Assembly (NCBI GenBank): GCA_948099385.1
Contig: CANUEZ040000207.1
Span: 1,550,001 to 1,614,000, forward strand
Reading direction: 5' to 3'
Source of the DNA: Fasciola hepatica
Taxonomy: Eukaryota; Platyhelminthes; Trematoda; Plagiorchiida; Fasciolidae
Length of the DNA: 64,000 nt
Part shown: piece by piece, positions 22,626 to 33,914 of the stretch
Numbering within the stretch: the first letter of the stretch is position 1
Layout: each line of letters begins with the position of its first letter
Position numbers and translations under genes: made by a program
The notes under the pieces: model-generated
Databases searched by the model: none
What the model saw: the letters and a program-made list of their open reading frames with translations, nothing else
What the model was told of the DNA's origin: nothing

Positions 22626-25490
22626 CCGACAGACTTCTCCTTCCCTCAAACCAATCCAGTTTATTATTTTTCTCGCTGTATGATATAAAAACTAGTGTCT
22701 CACGTACGTGTTAGACAAAGGTAAATAAATACCCTTGTCACGCGAATTGTCTTCTTTCGATTCTCATTAATGTGCTATCTGTAGGAGTAAGAGACGGGAT
22801 ATGGGCAAATGAGCATCAATCGCAATATTGGTAGTAAGCCGCTGACGTGTACGCGTCAGCTGGACGGACGAGCATAAGGGACGGAACCAATCGCACGGGC
22901 TCCGGCACACTAAAACCGAACATTTCATCTTGATTTGCTAATCTTTTATCGTCGATGGAGTTTCTTATTTTCGGAAGACGCTCATTATGGATCGTGGTTT
23001 ATGTCTGCGACGGTAGTATCCGTCTGAAGTTGAAGTTTTCATACAAGTAGACTCACCAAGAAGCTGCCTGAGTGGCCTAATTCATGTGGCAAACATGGAC
23101 CTGAATTGTCTGCGAATTAGTCGTATGACTTTGCCTTTCAGTGTGGATTTGGTCGCTGTTCTTAGTTTCGCCGTATGCTTTCTTTTGGTTTCACTGTGGT
23201 TGGCGTTTTTAGGTGATTGGTTTTAGGAGTTGCGATGAAGAGGATTTACGAGATATTTTGGTTTATATTATTTTAAGTTCCTGTTTCTTTTTATATTTCC
23301 CATAATGTAGTTATGCTATCCGAGATATTTCGGTATTGGTTTGCCCTTGTGGGTTGTATATAGGATTCCCGATCAGGCTTACCTAACAAACTTGGATTTC
23401 CAAAGTGATTATATGGTCCATTCGATGTGATATATGTGAATCCATGAAGAACAACGTTGATTAGGTTCCAAAACCCTATTTACCGCTGGAGGAGGGGTAG
23501 ATTTTGTAAAGCACACGTCTAGTAATTCCAGTGATTTTCAAAGATGGATGGAAAACTGACATAGTATGAACAACCAATCGAATCCTCTCATACGTTCACT
23601 AACCTTGCAAGATATTCAGTCTAGTTCAAATATATCAACCACTATTCTCCGGTTTCGTTTGTTCACTCAATGCATCGTCCGGTCGAGAACCAAACAAATA
23701 AATACACAAACAAAAACGACTTCTCGAGCCGAGGCCGCGCGCGCGATTCAAAAAGCAGCGTAGGATTTCCAATGCAAAATCGCAGACCCACAAATCCCTG
23801 CCAGCGTCTGTATCAGGGCACGCAGGCAACTGCTCCCGTCCCGAAAACACAGTGTTGTGAGCTACAGAAACGTGCAGAAAACACAACTATCTGGACACAC
23901 GATTGGCTCTAGCCACACAAAGTCCTTTGCAAACTAAACCGAAAGACATAAGTGGAAATCATATAAACAGAGCAAGAGTTTGAACGAAACTATGCCACCG
24001 ACCGCGGCCCCTGGCCATTTCACCCGATGCTTCTAACTACCCGGACTCACACCAACAGCCTAATACGTCCTCCTTGGTCAAGCCCACTGGTTAAGCTTTT
24101 CGTGCATTTTCTCCAGGTCACTTTTGTAGATGACCATGTTGAGAGAAAGCGGACATCGTTATTTTTCTATTACACAAATCAAATACAACAGCCCACGCAA
24201 GTATGGAAAAACCATAATTTCGAAATTAATTTTGTCGATCCCCCCGCAGAATACTCTCTTTCTTTGAAGAACTACGATACGAAGTCCTAACAAGTGATCA
24301 ATTTATTTAAACAAGTGCTGAACTGATGAACAGAGCAGTGAAGAACTAGAAACAAGGTGAGGATAGGGAAGTGGGTGAGTGAGTGATTGAACAGTTGCAT
24401 TCCGTATGATGCGCGTCCCCAAACGTACAACCGGATGAACAAACACGCGAGAGCGACGAGGGAGAACACGAAAAGAAGCAGACACATTTAAAAGAATAGA
24501 CATGCGTAGAGTAACGCTGGCCGACTGTACGAGGCCCGGAAACCAAATACAAGAGAACAAAAAGGATGGCCGAAAATCCAGTCCAAAGATGATGATAGCA
24601 ATGGAGGGCATGGATTGGTATCCGAACGAGATGATGGACAGGGAAGGGAAAGTGATGGATCTCGTTCACAACAGCGTTAGAGGAGATAAATGCGGTACCG
24701 ATTGAATCCCATTGTATTCTCAGTCAAACAGAGGTGAGGATGCGGTAGCTGAAATTATACGAAAGAAGCCGTGAATCGAATCAGTTTATGTAACAGAGGC
24801 CAATAGTATCGAAAAACAACGAGTTCACAGAGCGTTAGTTATGATCAATAAAACCGAAGTGATTATTAATTACAATAACCACACCCCACACCCTTTCCCT
24901 TTAATACTAAAAGAAACACTCCTTTTCGATCAATGACGGGGATCCCCCTCCTAAATTAAGAATATTAGGGAATTGTACTGTAGCAAAACCCCCAGCATGG
25001 ATACCTCATGATGAACTGCAAACCGACAGAACTCAGTATTTCCAGTGAACCAAGGAACGAGAAGTAGTGAAACACTGGTGGTCTGAAACGATCTATGAGT
25101 ACACACACGAAAAGACAAAATACATCCCAAAGATGTAAGTGAAAAATATGTAGTAGACATCGAAACAGTTATCATCGTGCGTACGACTCAGTTCAGTTCA
25201 ATTCTGTTAGCCACTAACCTCACACATCTGTGATTTGTTTATGGTTGTCACTCTACAACATCGTCCAGCACAGAGCGAAACGAATAGGGGAACAAACAGT
25301 AAATAAACAGAAAACAAGGTTGTCACAAAAACCCCGGAGAGCACGTTTCGAAAACAAAGGTTGGCGAACAAGCAGGTTTTCGGTGATCCTTACTCATGCC
25401 AATACAACACAGCATGTATGACTAAATGCATAAGAAATACAATCAACAAAGTAGCGTCAGGGGTCATTGTTCACACCCATTGTGGCACAA
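22626..25490. other. Unassigned spacer
   Basis: Frames at 23,566-23,912, 24,027-24,290 and 24,303-24,705 overlap on both strands without family motifs. No repeat shared elsewhere was noticed. An intron or intergenic origin is most likely. Confidence 0.35.
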
Positions 25491-25492
25491 GA

Positions 25493-25999
25493 TTATCCAG
25501 AGACCAGGTGTGGATGGACTAACACATTCTCAGTATGTAAATTTTCAGACGTTCTCCGACCCAACATTGGGTGGTGAGTGGAGCCGGGTAGACTAAAGGC
25601 ATGCACAAACGTCGGGGCACATAAAGGGGTGTTTTGGAGGCGAATCCCAACCGCTTCCGCTGTGGCAAAAATGCGACTTCTCATCTATCTTTACGGCCGA
25701 CCTCGGGCCCTATACACGAGGTGGAAAGCTTGATTCACGTTCACCGTGTGCTTAGTCTCAGGAAGGTGTGAATCGACTGCACTGGTAATTGACTTAATTG
25801 CTCCAGTCCTCAACCGCGCTGTGTGGTGCTCACGGATGAGTTCAGACGAACGACTTGGCGTGCGGCCGATATACATTGTTCCACAGGAACAAGTGAAATA
25901 CACGCAAAATGCCGCTGTGGAAACAAGTACATTGTCATAAATGAAAATCACGAAAGCGAAGAAAATGTTTGGATGCAAGTACCTCACGGACCGCGGCAC
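25493..25999 (-). pseudogene. Penelope-like GIY-YIG endonuclease fragment (5'-truncated)
   Basis: The minus frame from 25,999 contains 'VYFTCSCGTMYIGRTPSRSS' (GIY-YIG core with CxC and YIGR intact) and 'ELIREHHTARLRTGAIKSIT', then 'VYRARGRP'. The next frame (25,684-25,493) continues 'RIFATAEAVGIRLQNTPLCA', giving the conserved C-terminal E and 'LCA' block. One frameshift near 25,688 separates them. It is closest to the remnant at 4.2 kb rather than to the intact tandem copies. The RT part is absent. Confidence 0.75.
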
Positions 26000-26984
26000 C
26001 TAGCCATGCCAACTGAAGGCCGCAACCACGTAGTGGGTGGATCCTGCAGACCCCAGCCCAGAAGCCTAACAAGACCTACTCGACCGAGTACATTGGTCTT
26101 CATGTATTTTTTGCCGTATTACGAACAGACCGCTTCGACCTACTCTTCAATCACTATATGTCATGGAGAACAAAGTATACCGAGGATGTCTACCTGCGGA
26201 CATGCGTAAACACTCAGGCTGTCTACGTTCAGCACTTGCTCTAGAGATTGACCTCTAAACACAAACATCCTACACCTTCTGATACGGTGATCCCACTGTA
26301 CCCGGGCAATGATGTGAAGACGCTGATGTTCAAATGCTAACAGTCTGGCGATATATTCCTCTTGAAGCGGCTATTTCTGAGCCGTATTGTAACAAAGAAA
26401 GCCAGACGGGTGAGGCACATCTGTATTTGAGTAGGCAAACACTTCACATTGGTAATGATGTACAGCGGTTAAAAGAGTTCTTTTCGCAGTCCTAGCTTTA
26501 AGAATATCGATCCTCCGGCTGCCTGAGCATTTCAGCTTCGTTCTAGTTAAGTACCTTTGACCACTGGGTTGGTTTTCTTGCACACCAATTACCCTTCGTT
26601 GGTCCGATTGCTCCGTTTACGGCTTCATCAGTGTCTCCCTCAGTGGGCTATCTTACTGACTGTCTGAGATCCTTCTGAGCTTCATTTGAAATTCATCAGG
26701 GCTCTTTTTGTCTGCTGCTGGCCGCTTTCAACATATTCACTGTTTCTTTGGTCCGTAGCTATTGACTGGTTGGCCGATCGGTTTGACATCCAGCTCATTC
26801 TGTTGCTACAGCATTCTCCGTTACAGTTTGAAAGGACGGACCTTACTGCAACGAGGTAGACCAGATTCTTGATCGACAAACCGTCATAGGTTGATCAAAG
26901 TGATAAAAACCAAACGTGCCTTACGTATCTGTGATAACACTTTATTCGGTGGCTGACAATCAGGTCGTTTCGTTTATCATTTTA
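26000..26984. other. Unassigned spacer, right end possibly LINE 3' UTR
   Basis: Short frames only. About 26.90-26.98 kb lies just past the LINE C-terminus at 26,985 on the minus strand and could be its 3' UTR. Confidence 0.35.
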
Positions 26985-28225
26985 TGCGACTATCTCCTGA
27001 GAGGGGATAGGTCACCTTCTCGGATGTCTCCGACGGTCGCTGTCCAAGCGTTTCGGTCTGTAGTAAGATATGCACATCCATGGGCCAGTCGCGCTCTCCG
27101 GGGACGGACTGAAGGCCTAAGCGACCCGTGTCTGCCCTGACAGTCCTCACCCATGTCTTCAGTTGGTCTCCAAGGCCATATTTCTAGTCTGATCAGGATG
27201 ATACCAGTAGGCTCTTTATTTTATGTTCCGTTCCGGGTCGGCGGAGGACCACTGTAGGCGAATTTAGTGGAGGGACGAGTAAAGTGGACAAAGCTTTCCA
27301 CTCTTTTTGTATCGTCTGTTCTCAACAGCCAGGTTGCGCACGCGTACGTAAGAAATGGGAGGACGGTAGCTCGGTATATACGCATCTTTGTGTGAGAGCT
27401 TATTCTGCTACGAGACCACAATGGTTTGCGTATGCGTCAGAAAAGCTTCCCAGGGTCGCAAACAGTGGCTGATCTTTCCCTTCGGCCTGCAAATTCAGAC
27501 CAATATTATTGAGCATGTAGCTTCTCGGCGAAGGCTATAGTTTAGATAAATTGAGGAGTTTCACGTCCCTGGTGTGTAGTCCGTGCCAATGGCGCTTCTC
27601 CTTACGCCACCCTGGTATTTCCGACAGTTTTCTACCGATGACACCCGACGAAGGCGGGCCACGATGTAGCCTATTTGGTGCGCTGTCCTGCTGTCGTTAG
27701 AATACCAAGTCAGCAGGTGCCACTTTGGATGCCGGAAGCAGGTACTGGTGACGACCAGTCAACTGAGGTCTGCAAACGTGACCCGGTGGTCGCTATCTTC
27801 GCACCGCTCGCCGAGGCGAAATTTCCCCAGTAAATGTTGAGTATACTTATATGCTGCTCCCGTGCGGACTTCCCGATCTCTTGAAATTAGTAGGCCTGCA
27901 ATCACGGTCACGTTAAATGAAATGCTCCTGAACCATGCTATGACGATTCTTAGCGGGACTGGTACCTAAGAGATCAAGGCATTGTGAGCTCGATTGTTCC
28001 ATGTCATAGCAACTCCATGAAGCCCAGAATTGTCCAGGGCCCACTAAGGTACATCCAGTAGGATACGTCCATTTGATAGACTTGAATATGTTGGCCGCAG
28101 GAGTTGGGTAGGCGTACCTCGGATAGACAAACTACGTCAATCCCGCAGCCGTAGTGCGCGCATGGATATGCACTGGCTACCTTTATCTAGGAGAGTTTTC
28201 AAGTTCCAGCAGACTACTTGCACTC
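26985..28225 (-). pseudogene. LINE remnant: endonuclease joined to RT C-terminal tail, RT core deleted
   Basis: Reading the minus strand from 28,225: 'RVQVVCWNLKTLLDKGSQ' (endonuclease N-terminus, usual 'vatWNvrTLld'), 'GIDVVCLSEVRLPNSC' and 'SGLHGVAMTWNNRAHNALIS'. Then come 'KFRLGERCEDSDHRVTFADL' and 'WHLLTWYSNDSRTAHQIGYI' with 'VARLRRVSSVENCRK', the C-terminal endonuclease 'tW.spdgrt.nQIDyI'. After about 27.54 kb the next recognisable part is the LINE tail, 'SRISSHTKMRIYRATVLPFL' plus 'TYACATWLLRTDDTKRVE' and 'GDQLKTWVRTVRADTGRLGL'. The whole RT (about 1 kb) is missing. Many stops and frameshifts. Confidence 0.72.
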
Positions 28226-28927
28226 GTGAAATTGGGTTCAGGTTCAGGTTCCCAAATCGTGTTTGGGTTACCCCGGCCAATAAGGGACACAGGGTGCGTC
28301 GCTTACTTGGGGCGCCGTAGCATGATGAGAACGAAATGTAGAAACAGAATCCATGAAGAGACTTGGGAATAGTGTATGAAGTGGTGTCCCCAGAGCCACT
28401 TGGTTTTTGTTCAAGGTGGCACTTCCAGCCCGTGCGTAGCCAAGTGCTACTTGTCGGGTCCTAGGAGTCTAGGCAACCTTGTTGACTGGCCAAATTTCCT
28501 TGGCAGCCATTGGGCTCAATGTATCTCGTCCGCCTGTACAAGAGTGTCCGTCTTAATATGCTGGGCGCCATCTCACCTTGGTTACCCTCAGCCTGGTTTG
28601 GCCCGCCCGTTACGCAGTTTGCCGGTGCGGCTCCAGCTTTGTGGAACCCCAGGCGAGAGTTGGGTAAATGGTGGAGACCTAAGAGATAGAAAATACCTCA
28701 GAGGACTTGACAGTCTACCAACTGAGAAGTGTTATCCCTCTCAGATACTCCATACGCCCTGACAATGAAATAACAAATCATCTACTTCATCAAAGGCTCC
28801 GCCTGCGAGGACAATGCTTTCTATAGGGTCAAATCAGTCCTACTTATTACATTCTTTCGCATAAGTGCAATGGAAGGGGTGTACCTAATAGCCGTGAAGG
28901 CCCACTACACTACTGGATATAACCGAC
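28226..28927. other. Possible LINE 5' UTR / unassigned
   Basis: Lies directly 5' of the LINE endonuclease start on the minus strand and is more GC-rich than the surroundings. The 128-codon plus frame (28,376-28,762) has no motif. 5' UTR identity is inferred only from position. Confidence 0.3.
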
Positions 28928-29110
28928 AATCAGATCCCGAGACTGGGGCTAAGAAACCACATAAAGTCCCAATAGGTCACGCGTAGTGGCGTGCCGGACA
29001 ACAGTGGATAGTCATCTACCACCAAAGTAACCGGTGATGGCAAGGATTCAAACCTCCGACCTCCGAAGTGGGAAGCAAACGCTCTAAGCCGCTGTACCAA
29101 AGCCGGTACC
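28928..29110 (-). mobile_element. tRNA-derived SINE, copy 1
   Basis: On the minus strand an A-box-like TGGTACAGCGG (29,098-29,088) and a B-box-like AGGTTTGAATCC (29,055-29,044) are spaced as in a tRNA. They are followed by CATCACCGGTTACTTTGGTGG and a body ending near 28,930. The same head and body occur at 62,621-62,800 (plus). The shared region after the B box shows this is a SINE family, not two independent tRNA relics. Transcription would be by RNA polymerase III from the internal boxes. Confidence 0.65.
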
Positions 29111-29200
29111 ATTTAATACTTTGCAGGTGTAAAATGCATCTCAAACATTGCTGCACTGCTGCTCATACAACCCATAGAAACTAACAACTTAATCGGATCT

Positions 29201-29629
29201 TCACTCAGAAAACAACACTGGCCGTGTATTCCGAGTCAGACTTAAGGACCGGGCTATTTCCAAAACCATCTCAAGCACACATTTGAAAGGGAAGAGTGAC
29301 AAAGGGCACCTCTGGAGAACACTGTTGCTTATGATGAACTCAGCTGAAATATCGCCATACGTGTGAACTCGGTTTCGGCCGTTCGCATACAAGGATCCAA
29401 AGTCATGAATTCATCCGGTACAGACTGCGTAGAGAGGCAGTGCCAGAGAACTGTGGTCGATTGAATTGGATGTCGCTTTCAAATCAAGGAAGACAGAAAT
29501 TGTGGATTTATATAAGGTGTTTGTGTACGGAACTCTGTCGTGTTGTGAATATATCGTCAATTGAACCACAATCGGGTTTGAAACCATCTTGGGGTTCTTA
29601 GGCGAATACTGTTCACGAGTGCTGGACAA
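29201..29629 (-). pseudogene. LINE RT fragment (motifs A and B region)
   Basis: Minus frames contain 'TISVFLDLKATSNSIDHSSL', matching RT motif A '.i.vFLDlkaAFDSvdr' with the second catalytic region damaged, and 'NRVHTYGDISAEFIISNSVL' with 'QRCPLSLFPFKCVLEMVLE', matching motif B 'sGVrQGCPLSPfLFn'. A frameshift separates the two. Motif C is not found. The fragment is flanked by an AAT-rich tract on its 5' side and the SINE on its 3' side. Confidence 0.6.
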
Positions 29630-29690
29630 TAATAATAGTGATAATAATTACAACAATAAAAATAACAATAATAATATTAATAATAATTTT
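29627..29690. repeat. AAT/ATT-rich microsatellite
   Basis: Imperfect AAT run (AATAATAATAGTGATAATAATTA..., then AACAATAATAATATTAATAAT). Confidence 0.8.
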
Positions 29691-30157
29691 GCCGGCGAGC
29701 AGTTTGAATGCGACTATTTACCAAGCTGATACCTGTGATTTTCACAGGAGAATCTGTCACTTTTTGTGTAAATCCGCATAATTACCGGTTCACAGCATTC
29801 ATTGGGAATATGTTCATTTCCGGAATTAATCTGTCAGGTGTCTACCATTGACTGCCAACATTTATCTACTCTATGATCTAAGGGGCCGCATTCATATTGT
29901 GCAGCCAGGGAACGAACAGAATTGGGCCTGCATTTTATTATGGTAATTCTATTTTCAGCGAGACATTTATCTGGACAACGTTCTTATTACAATCAATGCT
30001 GGCAGCAGTCCAAAGAACATTAAGGATTATAGTAAACTACTACCACCAGCAACCTCTGTGTGATGAATAAAAGAATAAGAGAACACAGAAATGATGACTG
30101 CTACCCCCATTTTTTGAAGATGGTCTGTATCAAGGTCACCATATACGTAAAACGTGC
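29691..30157 (-). other. Probable 3' UTR / downstream flank of the zinc-finger gene
   Basis: Directly 3' of the stop codon at 30,158-30,160 on the minus strand. A minus-strand AATAAA occurs at 29,939-29,934, about 220 nt after the stop, and may serve as polyadenylation signal. No other feature was seen. Confidence 0.3.
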
Positions 30158-30702
30158 CTAAGTGCTACGAGCCAGCTTCGATTCGGCACCGGTTTCCTCG
30201 TCCGACTCATCATTGTCATCATCTGCGATGGTTTCGTGTCGCCCATATTCCCCTCGGTGGCTTCTGTGGTGCAACGGCGGCTCAGGTTTTTTGAAGTCGG
30301 TTCCTTGTTTTGCAATATGTTCGTTGTGTTGACCAGCACTGAGGACAGTGGTCGTCGACAACAATGATGGAGAGACTGCGTCTGTATTACCAAAATGCGG
30401 TTCGTAAGTGATCGGTTCCACCTCAGACGTATGGGTTCCAGGCTCCGGTGATTTACCTGTAGCCTCGACATCGGCTTCCACTTGAATTCTCGCATCTTTC
30501 TGGTTCGGATCATTGTCTTCGTGACGCGAAAAAGATTCGGAAACCTCAGTCACCTCAGGTACATCGTCGTACTCATCGTCTGCTTCCCAGTCACTCACTC
30601 CACTCCCCGTTCCACTCTGTTGTGAATCCCCCTCCGCATTGGAAATCGTGTCGTCTTTTGCGGTCGAAGCATCCGCGGAGTCCTCACCGAGAGTACACTC
30701 CA
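30158..30702 (-). CDS. Terminal exon, acidic low-complexity tail of a C2H2 zinc-finger protein
   Basis: An open minus frame of about 180 codons ending TAG at 30,160-30,158. It is rich in Asp, Glu, Ser and Thr (examples 'DWEADDEYDDVPEVTEVSES' and 'ADDDNDESDEETGAESK') with no folded domain visible, typical of a disordered regulatory tail. A 3' splice site is proposed at AAGCTTCAG (intron end at 30,703), with CTAAT 9-14 nt upstream as branch-point candidate. Joined to 30,802-30,939 the frame is continuous. It could instead be a pseudogene if no intron is removed (see the TGA at 30,736-30,734). Confidence 0.5.
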
Positions 30703-30801
30703 CTGAAGCTTGATTAGCCGTTCCTTTTTGATATCATGCACTCTGATTGGATACCACAGATACTGTGGTTACAGAGCTGTCCGATTTATATGACCGACCA
30801 C

Positions 30802-30939
30802 CTGAGAAGTTGGATGCATGCGACTCCGTTGGCAATGAATAGATGGTCAACCCATGATCACTGTGACAATGGTGCATCAAGTCCCACGCACTCGAAAAGC
30901 CGGCACCACAGTATGCACACTCCAAGTTTGTCGGCTCGC
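30802..30939 (-). CDS. Exon encoding a BCL11-like C2H2 zinc finger
   Basis: A minus-strand exon starting after TTCTTTTCTCATTCAG (strong 3' splice site) encodes 'ECAYCGAGFSSAWDLMHHCH' then 'SDHGLTIYSLP'. This is one classical finger, C-x2-C-x12-H-x4-H, with the unusual 'SAW.L..H....HG..IY' core found in the early finger of BCL11/CTIP transcription factors. The donor would be TCTCAG/GTGGTC at 30,802/30,801. The 99-nt intron 30,801-30,703 contains the only in-frame stop (TGA), and its removal keeps phase (G|TG). A DNA-binding nuclear factor is likely. The BCL11 link rests on one finger. Upstream exons were not found in the window. Confidence 0.5.
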
Positions 30940-33045
30940 CTGAATGAGAAAAGAATTCTCAGTGGTTTAGTGGAATGAAAATGTGAGTACCATCAAGTAT
31001 CGAGTGATACTGTAATGAACACCTTTAAAACCGAAAAAGCACTCAGGCGCTACTCATAGGAAACCCGGAGATGTCAGTAGCTTTTCAAACAAGACTGGAA
31101 ACTCATTTGCCACAGTTAAACGAGGTTTAATTACGCTCTTGCTGTTAAACATGAAGTATTCAGCTTTCAATTAATAGAAGTATAGATAACTTCGGTAATT
31201 TTGATTAACTTCAGAAGTAGTTTGTGAAATGATCTATCATGCAGCAATAACGCTTGACTCACCGGTAGAAATCAAGAGAAAAACACCGAGCTGCTCTGTT
31301 CCCACCCTTTTGGGGAATCACCAGTTGCAGTGCACGTCCATGGAGTCCCACAAATGGGACTGGAACGCGGGGTGCATAATTGTGAGTCACGCACACCTTA
31401 CTACCACCAGGCTATCGGAGCTGCCTCTGAGGTAAGTTATTGTTGTTGCATTTCCAAAATCAGTAGGCAGAACGAAAGCGTACAAGCACAAGAATGTCTC
31501 AAGCGAACGGAAGCTGTTATTCAATATCGGTCTAACACGAAACAAGTCGCAAATCATCGATGGAGTAGGGCAGTGCAAACACGTATCTGATGCACGAGTC
31601 TAAAACAGATGGAGGAGGAGAAGGAGTGAGGAAGGAGCGAATGACCATGGCGCATGGATAAGCCTCACAACATCATGTGACCGAATAAACGGAACACAAT
31701 GCCTGTCTCCGACACTATAACATGGAACAACTGTTATGAACCGGTAACTGTATGACGGTTACGTGACGTCACGAAAGCATTCATTTTCCTTCTACCGGAG
31801 TTACTCAACCATACATTTGTAATATCGTCCCAGTATTCACCTAATATCTGAGCGTCATACAGTCATTGCGAAGATATGAGAAATGTTGGTATTTAGGCAT
31901 CGTGGTCTTCGTAGCTTCAGGAAATCCAACTTATGGTGAGACATTTAGGAAAGGGTAGGGTCTAGCCATGTGATAGTGAAGGATGAGGGTTGAAGCGACT
32001 ATCTAATCAACAACTAATCGAGGCAAACAGTGAAAATCGAGAAAGTGTGTCTGAAGAAATATGTAATGCATTCTCAGACAAGGTCACCAGTAAAGAACAG
32101 ACACTGGGTCTACCGAATGGCCTCGAATACTCAAAGGTCCACATTCAATTTTGCATTCCTTATTTGGATGTACTATCGTACTGTCATTGGATTAACTTGC
32201 AGTGAAGCTGATTGATCTCACAATTTTGCTTTGAATCATGTTTCCCACGGTTATATACACACTGAGTAAGATGTTTTTGCCCGTTTCCCTCATGTTCGTA
32301 CACATCAAGCCAGGTGTGCCACCGCTCACCGGTTGATGTTACCACTGCTGACTGCCTGTCCTGCATTCCCTCACACCGAAAGACATTCACATACGTGCTC
32401 TTTAAGAAAGCACCAACTGTTGATTGATTGTTTATGCCACGCATGTTCATAACTGAAATTTTTTAATGATATGCACATGGCTGAGTTTTGTCCCGACTTG
32501 CAGTTAGTTCAACACAAACATGCATAGGCAGCTTAGCTGATTGTGCAACGGTGAATGTGTCATATCTGTTGACTTCACAACCAACTGATTGGACAAATTC
32601 AGCAAATCAGCAATCAACGGTGGACAAAGTAAACACGAAGGAAGAGTAAGATCAACAGAACTACAACATTTCCTGTCGGTACTCAGCCTCTGCTTAAAGT
32701 TTCTCATCGATGTATGATAGTTCTCTGCGTGGCACATCGGTTCCCATCGTAGTTTCATCTGCTCACCACTGTATAGTGTCTTCTCACCAAAAATACACTT
32801 GACATCAAATCAAATTTAGCTAACGTCATTAAACGGTTGATTTGCTCCTTGTAGTGCATCAAAGCTGACGGCCAAATCAAACTAACCTAGCGTGCTTCCA
32901 AATGGACTCCCTCCCATCGCACACCAATAAGAATAAGTTCAATAGCAAACACGATTGGGAGTGTTTTTAGAATATCATTATATAGTCTCGAGATTCAATG
33001 CTGCCTCAAAGAATGGAAATGAATGCCGGTGGTAGGAAGCGCAAT
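30940..33045. other. Unassigned; upstream intron of the zinc-finger gene plus spacer
   Basis: The part next to 30,940 should be intron of the minus-strand zinc-finger gene. Frames at 31,229-31,590, 31,990-32,215, 32,184-32,450 and 32,504-32,758 carry no recognised motif. Confidence 0.35.
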
Positions 33046-33500
33046 TCATGGGTGAAATCTCGACAGAAAAAGTTGCTGCCGGTACCTCCCAACCGTGAAC
33101 CCATCAGGAATTCGTGCAACCAAAGCCGTGTTTTCATCAAACCAATTCTTCATGTATTGGAACACGAGAAATAAATTTTTGATTACATTTACCCGTTTGA
33201 ATTTACTGAAGAGTACCCGGATTGGATTGGGAAATGAACTGTACGGCGGTTGGTAGTTTGCCGCATGACGGTTACACAGCGGAGCATCGGTCGCTGAACT
33301 GCGGACAGAGGCATTGTCAAAAATGAATACGGCATTCGTATTTGGCCGTTCCCTGTTCAGCTTCTCTTTGCAAGCTTCCATGAGTTCATTGAATTTTACC
33401 GAGGTAATTTTAGAACAACAGCCGAATTTCAGTACACCGGAATTCGAGATACAAGCCAGTACGTTCAAGTTTGCACCTTTGTTCGATCAAACGACCTGAC
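33046..33500 (-). pseudogene. DDE transposase fragment (IS630/Tc1-mariner type)
   Basis: The minus frame 33,468-33,046 holds 'NVLACISNSGVLKF', 'NTNAVFIFDNASVRSSATDA' (second catalytic Asp in 'FIFDNasvH') and 'YQPPYSSFPNPIRVLFSKFK'. The last matches the family box 'ylPPYSPfLNPIEn.FskwK', but the third catalytic acid is gone (IEN reads IRV) and the His after the Asp is Arg. A stop lies just upstream (VV*SNKGANLN). The first catalytic Asp region and terminal inverted repeats were not found. A cut-and-paste transposase relic. Confidence 0.65.
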
Positions 33501-33736
33501 TGCAATGCTCCATAGTCGTTGATATTCCATAGGTTCAGCCAGCGTATTCTGCTCTTTCAAGTTTGACTGCACAGGTAATCGTTTCCAGAGGTTGATTTTT
33601 CGCCGTTTTCAGCGTGTAATGGGGGGTATCCAATAATAGGTCGGCTGATGAGATACCTACTGCGCTCTGAGGATAAAACATACCCATGTAAATTTTCACT
33701 TTTTTTGGTTTTTGATCCCCAAATTACAAATAATTT
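33501..33736. other. Left flank of the PLE tandem
   Basis: Spacer between the DDE relic and the PLE insertion. No gene seen. Confidence 0.4.
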
Positions 33737-33746
33737 TTATATATTC
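33737..33746. repeat. Left copy of putative target-site duplication
   Basis: TTATATATTC directly precedes the PLE array here and directly follows it at 39,248-39,257. Ten matching bases next to the exact end of element similarity suggest a target-site duplication made at insertion. The sequence is AT-rich, so chance is possible. Confidence 0.55.
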
Positions 33747-33752
33747 AAAAAA

Positions 33753-33914
33753 GACAACATTGGAGAGCGAACAATTGTTTTCAATGATTCCTAATCTTGC
33801 TCTTACACATCATATAGGTGACAGTTATGCATTTGATTGGCCGTTGGCTGGGTTGAAGGACATTTTTACAGTAGTGTGGGGGGGAGGGGGAGATGGTGTG
33901 GTGTTTGTCAGTTA
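33753..33914 (-). repeat. PLE pseudo-LTR segment, unit 1 3' end
   Basis: About 160 bp from the ORF stop to the unit's 3' end, present three times (here, 36,421-36,582 and 39,089-39,250). Contains a G-rich run on the plus strand, GGGGGGGAGGGGG at 33,878-33,890. No canonical hammerhead core (CTGATGA...GAAA) was found on either strand. Confidence 0.8.

Noticed and set aside
28376..28762. 128-codon plus frame
   Set aside because: Lies in the GC-richer zone 5' of a minus-strand LINE; no motif; probably UTR sequence read antisense.
30158..30925. TGA at 30,736-30,734 as a selenocysteine codon
   Set aside because: Not a selenoprotein context; a phase-preserving 99-nt intron explains it better.
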